DNA from: Streptomyces wuyuanensis
GTDB lineage: Bacteria > Actinomycetota > Actinomycetes > Streptomycetales > Streptomycetaceae
NCBI RefSeq assembly: GCF_900103455.1
Contig: NZ_FNHI01000005.1
Coordinates: 124,001 to 188,000, forward strand
Length of the DNA: 64,000 bases
Direction of reading: 5' to 3'
Shown here in pieces: positions 59,608 through 64,000 of the stretch. Position 1 is the first letter of the stretch. The number at the start of each line of letters is the position of its first letter. Under the pieces are notes generated by a model. That model ran no database searches. It was not told the DNA's origin and saw only the letters and a list, made by a program, of their open reading frames with translations. The translations under genes and the position numbers were made by a program.

Positions 59608-60206
59608 CCTCGGGCCCCCGACGCCGCAACACCGCACCTCCCCGCGAGGAGGTGCTCGCCGCGGCGATGGCGACGATCGCCGAGCGCGGGCTCGACGGGC
59701 TGACCATGGCCGGTCTCGGCCGCGAGGTCGGGATGAGCAGCGGGCACCTGCTCTACTACTTCCGCACCAAGGACGAGCTGCTGCTGCGGACCCTGGAGTG
59801 GAGCGAAGGCCGGCTCGGCGCCGAGCGGAGCGCGCTGCTGTCCCGGCCGGCCGGCGCCCGCGAGCGACTCGACGCGTACGTGGACCTGTACGTCCCCGAC
59901 GGCCACCGCGACCCGCACTGGACGCTGTGGCTGGAGGTCTGGAACCGCTCGCAGAACGCGGACGAGGACGCCCGTGCCCGGCAGGCCGCCATCGAGGGCG
60001 CCTGGCACCGCGATCTCGTCGCCCTCCTCGCCGAGGGCATCTCGCGGGGCGAGTTCCGCGCCGTCGACCCGGACCGCTATGCCGCACGACTCCGTGCCCT
60101 GCTCGACGGCTTCAGCGTGCACGTGGCCGTCGGCATACCGGGAACCGGCCGGCCACAGGTCCTGGCCCACGTGGCGGAGTTCATCGCCGACTCCCTGATT
60201 CCGTGA
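59598..60206 (+). CDS. TetR-family transcriptional regulator (BetI-like)
   Basis: 202 residues. Helix-turn-helix VLAAAMATIAERGLDGLTMAGLGREVGMSSGHLLYYFRTKDELLLRTLEW, then a C-terminal domain with DPHWTLWLEVWNRSQNADEDARARQAAIEGAW, as in BetI-type regulators. Starts at a GTG only a few bases after its -10 box. The adjacent agmatine deiminase and urease genes are its natural candidate targets. Confidence 0.88.
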   Translation: MNVPSGPRRRNTAPPREEVLAAAMATIAERGLDGLTMAGLGREVGMSSGHLLYYFRTKDELLLRTLEWSEGRLGAERSALLSRPAGARERLDAYVDLYVPDGHRDPHWTLWLEVWNRSQNADEDARARQAAIEGAWHRDLVALLAEGISRGEFRAVDPDRYAARLRALLDGFSVHVAVGIPGTGRPQVLAHVAEFIADSLIP

Positions 60207-60285
60207 CGACCGCCCGCCACCCGTAGGCGCCCGGGGCCACGGGTGCCTTCCGGGGCCCCGCGTGCCTTCCGCGGCGCCGGCCGGC

Positions 60286-60319
60286 TGCCCGCGCCGTACA
60301 CGTGCCCGCGCCGTGCACC
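60286..60319. repeat. 17-bp tandem repeat in the convergent gap
   Basis: TGCCCGCGCCGTACACG (60286-60302) and TGCCCGCGCCGTGCACC (60303-60319), 15 of 17 identical, between the convergent TetR and membrane-protein genes. A GTGCCTTCCG word is also repeated just before it. Confidence 0.65.
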
Positions 60320-60354
60320 CGACCGCCGCCGCCGTTGCCGAGCGGCCGGGGTCC

Positions 60355-61200
60355 TCACCGCCCCGCGGCCGCCTCGGGCTGCTGCCCGAGGCGCTGGTGC
60401 ATCTTCTGCAGCGAGTCGGTCGCGTACTTCTGGATCTGCGCGTCCAGATCGGCCTTCCCGACCACGTAGGCGCTGAGGATGTTCCGGCCGTCCCGTCCGG
60501 TGGCGATGACGTAGAGGTCGTTCACCGTGGCCCCGTTCGCCGAGACGACCTGCCGGCCCTCCTCGGAGACCAGTTCGTCGAAGCCCGGCAGCTGCGGCGG
60601 GCTCGCCTCGCGCACGCCGTTCCAGCGCTCCTTGCCGCGGAACTGGTCCGGGCAGCGGTGGATGTTGTCCCGCGCGTCGGCGAGGTACTGCTTCGCGGTG
60701 GCCTCGTCGGCGAACACCTTGACCTCGGACGTCCCCGCGATGCCGGATGCCGTCTCGGTCACGTTGCGCTGCAGCGAGGCCAGTGTGCCGATGCGGCTCG
60801 GGCGGCTCGCGAACTCGCAGTTCTCCCGCACCAGGGACTCCGGCGCGGGATCCACCTCGTACGGCTTGTGCTGGGTGAAGCCGGATCCCCAGTCCGGGGG
60901 CGCGAGTGCCACCCGCGTGGCGACGGCGTGCGCCGCGGCCTCCGCCGCCTTCGTGTCGGTCGGCGCGGGCGAGACCGCACTCCCGCCGCCGTCGTCGTCA
61001 CCGTCGCCGCCGAGCGACACCACCAGCACGACGACGAGCGCCAGCACCACCGCCGCCGCGCCGGCGCCGATCAGCGTGCGCTTGCGCCGCCGGCCTCCGC
61101 GGGGAGCCCCGGAGCCCGAAGGCGGCGGCGGACCGGGGGCCGGTCCGGAGGGCCGGGGGACGGGTCCTGAGGGCGGCCCCGTGGGAGGTTGTGAGCTCAT
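60355..61200 (-). CDS. Membrane-anchored extracytoplasmic protein of unknown function
   Basis: 281 residues. Pro/Gly/Ser-rich cytoplasmic start (SSQPPTGPPSGPVPRPSGP), basic RRRKR, one membrane helix (TLIGAGAAAVVLALVVVLVVSL), an Asp/Gly linker (GGDGDDDGGG), and an external domain of about 190 residues with two cysteines (RENCEFASR, IHRCPDQF). The layout recalls sensor-like domains next to actinobacterial kinases, but no kinase is present. ATG complement at 61200 with AGGGGAA upstream. It ends convergent with the TetR gene. Confidence 0.7.
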   Translation of the reverse strand: MSSQPPTGPPSGPVPRPSGPAPGPPPPSGSGAPRGGRRRKRTLIGAGAAAVVLALVVVLVVSLGGDGDDDGGGSAVSPAPTDTKAAEAAAHAVATRVALAPPDWGSGFTQHKPYEVDPAPESLVRENCEFASRPSRIGTLASLQRNVTETASGIAGTSEVKVFADEATAKQYLADARDNIHRCPDQFRGKERWNGVREASPPQLPGFDELVSEEGRQVVSANGATVNDLYVIATGRDGRNILSAYVVGKADLDAQIQKYATDSLQKMHQRLGQQPEAAAGR

Positions 61201-61328
61201 GGGGATTCCCCTACCACTCGGCCGGGCGGCCCCCCGCCCGCCGATCGGGTGCCGGAACGGGCCCGAACACCCCCGCGGTCGGCACACCGCCCGCATACTG
61301 AGACCCCTGTCCATGCTGGCACGCATAT

Positions 61329-61343
61329 GTGGCAGACTGCCAC
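61329..61343. promoter_or_regulatory. 15-bp palindrome at the cimA leader promoter
   Basis: GTGGCAG-A-CTGCCAC, perfect 7-bp arms, ends 1 bp before a GTG codon that opens the leader peptide frame. It contains CAGACT, a plausible -10 box. A further TGGCA lies 12 bp upstream. Confidence 0.5.
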
Positions 61344-61344
61344 C

Positions 61345-61401
61345 GTGCTCGCATTCGCCATGATTATCGGCAGCAGCGCGCCGGTCCGCAGTGACCGCTG
61401 A
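61345..61401 (+). CDS. Putative cimA leader peptide ending MIIGSSAPVRSDR
   Basis: 18 codons from GTG 61345 (VLAFAMIIGSSAPVRSDR), or 13 codons from ATG 61360 (exactly the length of the ilvB leader peptide). It carries two adjacent isoleucine codons, and cimA makes an isoleucine precursor. A terminator with six Ts follows 56 bp after the stop. No ribosome site is clear, but the upstream palindrome contains a possible -10, so translation could be leaderless. Confidence 0.6.
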   Translation: MLAFAMIIGSSAPVRSDR

Positions 61402-61457
61402 CCCGTGGACAGCAACCCCCCGCGGCAGCGGCACCGTGCCCCAGACCCGCGCGCAGA

Positions 61458-61483
61458 CCTCTCGCACCCGCGAGGGGTTTTTT
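61458..61483 (+). terminator. cimA attenuator terminator
   Basis: CCTCTCGC (61458-61465), loop ACCC, GCGAGGGG (61470-61477; one T-G pair), then TTTTTT and CGTTTT. The 3' arm and T run (GCGAGGGGTTTTTT) are nearly the same as in the ilvB attenuator (ACGAGGGGTTTTTT). It lies 104 bp upstream of cimA with no other gene for it to end. Confidence 0.8.
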
Positions 61484-61586
61484 CGTTTTACGGCCTCACC
61501 CCGGCCGGAGACCGAGGCGCGCGAAGATGGGGGCAAGTGGAGCCAGGAATTCCGGAGCCACTCATCCGACAGGAGTCACAACAGCC

Positions 61587-63212
61587 ATGACCACAGAGGC
61601 CACGGACACCGATAGGCACACGGTCCTCGACGACGGCTTCCATGTCTTCGACACCACGCTGCGCGACGGAGCGCAGCGCGAGGGCATCAACCTCACCGTC
61701 GCGGACAAGCTGACCATCGCCCGGCACCTCGACGAGTTCGGCGTGGGCTTCATCGAGGGCGGATGGCCGGGCGCCAACCCCCGGGACACGGAGTTCTTCG
61801 CCCGGGCCCGCGAGGAGATCGACCTCAAGCACGCCCAGCTCGTCGCCTTCGGAGCCACCCGCCGCGCGGGTGCCACTGCCGCCGAGGACGCGCAGGTCAA
61901 GGCGCTGCTGGACTCCGGGGCCCCGGTGATCACGCTGGTGGCCAAGTCCCACGACCGCCATGTCGAACTCGCGCTGCGCACGACCCTCGACGAGAACCTG
62001 GAGATGGTCCGCGACACCGTCTCCCATCTGCGTTCGCAGGGCAGACGCGTCTTCGTCGACTGCGAGCACTTCTTCGACGGCTACCGGGCCAACCCCGTCT
62101 ACGCGAAGGCGGTCGTCCGCGCCGCCCACGAGGCGGGGGCCGACGTCGTCGTCCTCTGCGACACCAACGGCGGCATGCTGCCCGCCCAGGTCCAGGCGGT
62201 CGTCGCCACGGTCCTCGCCGACACCGGCGCCCGCCTGGGCATCCACGCCCAGGACGACACCGGGTGCGCCGTCGCGAACACGCTCGCCGCCGTCGACGCG
62301 GGTGCGACGCACGTCCAGTGCACCGCGAACGGCTACGGCGAGCGCGTCGGCAATGCCAACCTCTTCCCCGTCGTGGCCGCCCTGGAGCTCAAGTACGGCA
62401 AGCAGGTGCTGCCCCCGGGCGCCCTGACGGAGATGACCCGGATCTCGCACGCCATCGCCGAGGTCGTCAACCTCACGCCGTCCACCCACCAGCCCTATGT
62501 GGGTGTTTCCGCGTTCGCCCACAAGGCCGGACTGCACGCCTCCGCGATCAAGGTCGATCCCGACCTGTACCAGCACATCGATCCCGAGCGGGTCGGCAAC
62601 ACGATGCGGATGCTCGTCTCCGACATGGCCGGCCGCGCCTCCGTCGAGCTCAAGGGCAGGGAGCTCGGCGTCGACCTCGGCGGCGACCGGGAGCTCGTCG
62701 GCCGGGTCGTCGACCGGGTCAAGGAGCGCGAACTGCGCGGCTACACGTACGAGGCCGCCGACGCCTCCTTCGAGCTGCTGCTGCGCGCGGAGGCGGAAGG
62801 GCGCGCACTCACCTACTTCCGTACCGAGTCCTGGCGGGTGATCGTCGAGGACCGGCCCGACGGCAGCCACGCCAACGAGGCCACGGTGAAGCTGTGGGCC
62901 AAGGGCGAGCGCATCGTCGCCACCGCCGAGGGGAACGGACCGGTCAACGCGCTGGACCGGGCGATTCGCGTGGGCCTGGAGCGGATCTACCCCCAGCTGG
63001 CCAAACTCGAACTGGTCGACTACCGCGTCCGCATCCTCGAGGGCCGCCACGGCACCGGCTCGACCACCAGGGTCCTCATCACCACCGGCGACGGCACCGG
63101 CGAATGGTCCACCGTCGGCGTCGGCGACAACATCATCGCCGCCTCCTGGCAGGCCCTCGAGGACGCGTACACGTACGGACTGCTGCGCGCGGGCGTCGAG
63201 CCCGCCGAGTAG
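61587..63212 (+). CDS. cimA: Citramalate synthase
   Basis: 541 residues. Condenses pyruvate and acetyl-CoA to (R)-citramalate, the threonine-independent route to isoleucine. FDTTLRDGAQREGINLTV, EGGWPGANPRD, DTNGGMLPAQ, GIHAQDDTGCAVANT, NGYGERVGNANL, and HKAGLHASAI fit the CimA branch of the LeuA/HMGL family, with a C-terminal regulatory LeuA-dimer domain (about 400-541). 2-isopropylmalate synthases start differently. ATG at 61587 with AGGAG 11 bp upstream. Probably controlled by the upstream attenuator. Confidence 0.95.
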   Translation: MTTEATDTDRHTVLDDGFHVFDTTLRDGAQREGINLTVADKLTIARHLDEFGVGFIEGGWPGANPRDTEFFARAREEIDLKHAQLVAFGATRRAGATAAEDAQVKALLDSGAPVITLVAKSHDRHVELALRTTLDENLEMVRDTVSHLRSQGRRVFVDCEHFFDGYRANPVYAKAVVRAAHEAGADVVVLCDTNGGMLPAQVQAVVATVLADTGARLGIHAQDDTGCAVANTLAAVDAGATHVQCTANGYGERVGNANLFPVVAALELKYGKQVLPPGALTEMTRISHAIAEVVNLTPSTHQPYVGVSAFAHKAGLHASAIKVDPDLYQHIDPERVGNTMRMLVSDMAGRASVELKGRELGVDLGGDRELVGRVVDRVKERELRGYTYEAADASFELLLRAEAEGRALTYFRTESWRVIVEDRPDGSHANEATVKLWAKGERIVATAEGNGPVNALDRAIRVGLERIYPQLAKLELVDYRVRILEGRHGTGSTTRVLITTGDGTGEWSTVGVGDNIIAASWQALEDAYTYGLLRAGVEPAE

Positions 63213-63234
63213 ACCGGTACGGCACTAGGCACCG

Positions 63235-63258
63235 GCCCCTGGTGGCCTCATCAGGGGC
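63235..63258 (+). terminator. Weak terminator of cimA
   Basis: GCCCCTG / CAGGGGC, perfect 7-bp arms with a 10-nt loop, 22 bp after the cimA stop. Confidence 0.5.
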
Positions 63259-63296
63259 TATGTCCTATTTCATACGGTTCGGGTAGCTTCGATGCT

Positions 63297-64000
63297 ATGA
63301 GGATCAGGCCGTTCTCCCTGCTGGCTGCCCTCGCCGGGCTGACACTGCTTCTGCTGCTTGCCCTTGCTCCCGGCGCCGGCGCCGGAACCACGGGCGTCTC
63401 CGACGCGGCCGCCGCCCTGAAGCAGGGCCCGGTCTACGTCGATCCGGCCGCCCGCGCCCAGCTCTCCCAGGCCGACGAGAAGGCCCTCGAGCGGAAGATC
63501 CTGGACGCGGACAAGCCCGTGTTCGTCGCCGTCCTGCCCGAGAGCCCGCAGTTCCCCGCGGACAGCGTGCTGCGCGATCTGCGTACGGCCACCGGGATCA
63601 CCGGGCTCTACGGCATCCGCCTCGGCGACCGCTTCGACGCGGGCGCCGACGGGAGCGTGATGCCCCGCAACGCCGTGCGGAACCTCGTCTCCGGGGTGAA
63701 CGCCCCCGGCGCCGACGCCGCCGCGCAGCTCGACAACTTCGTCGACCAGGCGCTCCCGACCGTCCGCGGCAGCGCACCGGCGTCCTGGAGCGACGGGTCC
63801 GACCCGACCGGCGGCAGCACGGGTTCGCTGATCGCCGTCGGCACCGTCCTCGTCGCGGGCGGGGCCGGCGCCTACGCCGTCGTCCGCCGCAACCGCCGCC
63901 GCAAGGCCGAGGAGGAGCGGGCGGCGCTGGAGAAGCTGCGGGTGGTGGTCGACGAGGACATCACCGCCTACGGCGAGGAGCTGGACCGGCTCGACTTCCG
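63297..64000 (+). CDS. Membrane protein with N-terminal signal, 3' end outside window
   Basis: ATG at 63297 opens a frame with no stop to the window end (234 codons seen). Signal peptide RIRPFSLLAALAGLTLLLLLALAPGAGA. An external region of about 150 residues follows (QGPVYVDPAARAQLSQADEKALERKILDADKPVFVAVLPE...FVDQALPTVRGSAPASW). A membrane helix (TGSLIAVGTVLVAGGAGAYAVV) is followed by a basic stop (RRNRRRK) and the start of a cytoplasmic helix. The external part recalls TPM-like domains. TAGCTT at 63284 may be its -10. Confidence 0.72.
   Translation, partial: MRIRPFSLLAALAGLTLLLLLALAPGAGAGTTGVSDAAAALKQGPVYVDPAARAQLSQADEKALERKILDADKPVFVAVLPESPQFPADSVLRDLRTATGITGLYGIRLGDRFDAGADGSVMPRNAVRNLVSGVNAPGADAAAQLDNFVDQALPTVRGSAPASWSDGSDPTGGSTGSLIAVGTVLVAGGAGAYAVVRRNRRRKAEEERAALEKLRVVVDEDITAYGEELDRLDF

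Overview
This window is a 64 kb piece of a Streptomyces (or very close actinomycete) core chromosome. The evidence is the very high G+C content with strong third-position G/C bias, frequent GTG and TTG starts, and many twin-arginine or lipoprotein signals. The gene order also matches, from memory, the ligA / GGDEF-EAL / gatCAB / ilvBNC-serA / putA-pruA / leuB-ilvE / urease / cimA stretch of known Streptomyces chromosomes. No tRNA, rRNA, CRISPR array, prophage or insertion sequence was seen.

Layout. Positions 1-2191 hold the two ATPases of a peptide ABC importer. Positions 2302-7252 carry a TRIC-type channel, a thioesterase-like protein, small membrane proteins around a TetR regulator, and a cysteine desulfurase. 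The desulfurase pairs with mnmA (8006-9133) for tRNA 2-thiouridine synthesis; a zinc amidase lies between them on the other strand. Positions 9170-14559 hold an alpha/beta-hydrolase homologue, a LOG-like nucleotide hydrolase, an SDR, a MetE-like enzyme and ligA. A c-di-GMP protein with both domains intact (14799-16928, probably rmdB) is followed by 680 bp of gene-free, tandem-repeat DNA. Then comes the gatC-gatA-(small membrane protein)-gatB operon.

Positions 21397-36000 are a more variable block: a secreted phospholipase C, an MmpL transporter, acetyl- and phosphotransferases, a large LuxR-type ATPase regulator with a structured small-gene leader, a lipoprotein sugar dehydrogenase, an aldo/keto reductase and a hydroxyacid dehydrogenase. 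A second c-di-GMP protein (36391-39246) has a sound GGDEF domain but a broken EAL domain. It precedes a leader-peptide attenuator and ilvB-ilvN-ilvC-serA.

Positions 45104-51216 hold a three-gene secreted cluster (two I36-type proteins around a lipoprotein), then a PucR regulator facing the proline catabolism pair. Next are a secreted-protease pseudogene, an AAC(2')-type acetyltransferase, leuB and ilvE. Positions 55929-60206 encode a fused-subunit, divergent urease with no accessory genes, an agmatine deiminase and a TetR regulator. The window ends with cimA, preceded by what looks like its own isoleucine leader-peptide attenuator, and the start of a membrane protein.

The unifying theme is branched-chain amino acid and serine synthesis (ilvBNC, serA, leuB, ilvE, cimA). 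Two transcription attenuators of the same design (13-18 codon leader peptide, then hairpin and six Ts) sit before ilvB and cimA. The most promising less-described items are the cimA attenuator, the accessory-less urease with a changed active-site flap, the 30-bp palindrome between the PucR regulator and proline dehydrogenase, and the palindrome plus hairpin upstream of a 48-residue gene.
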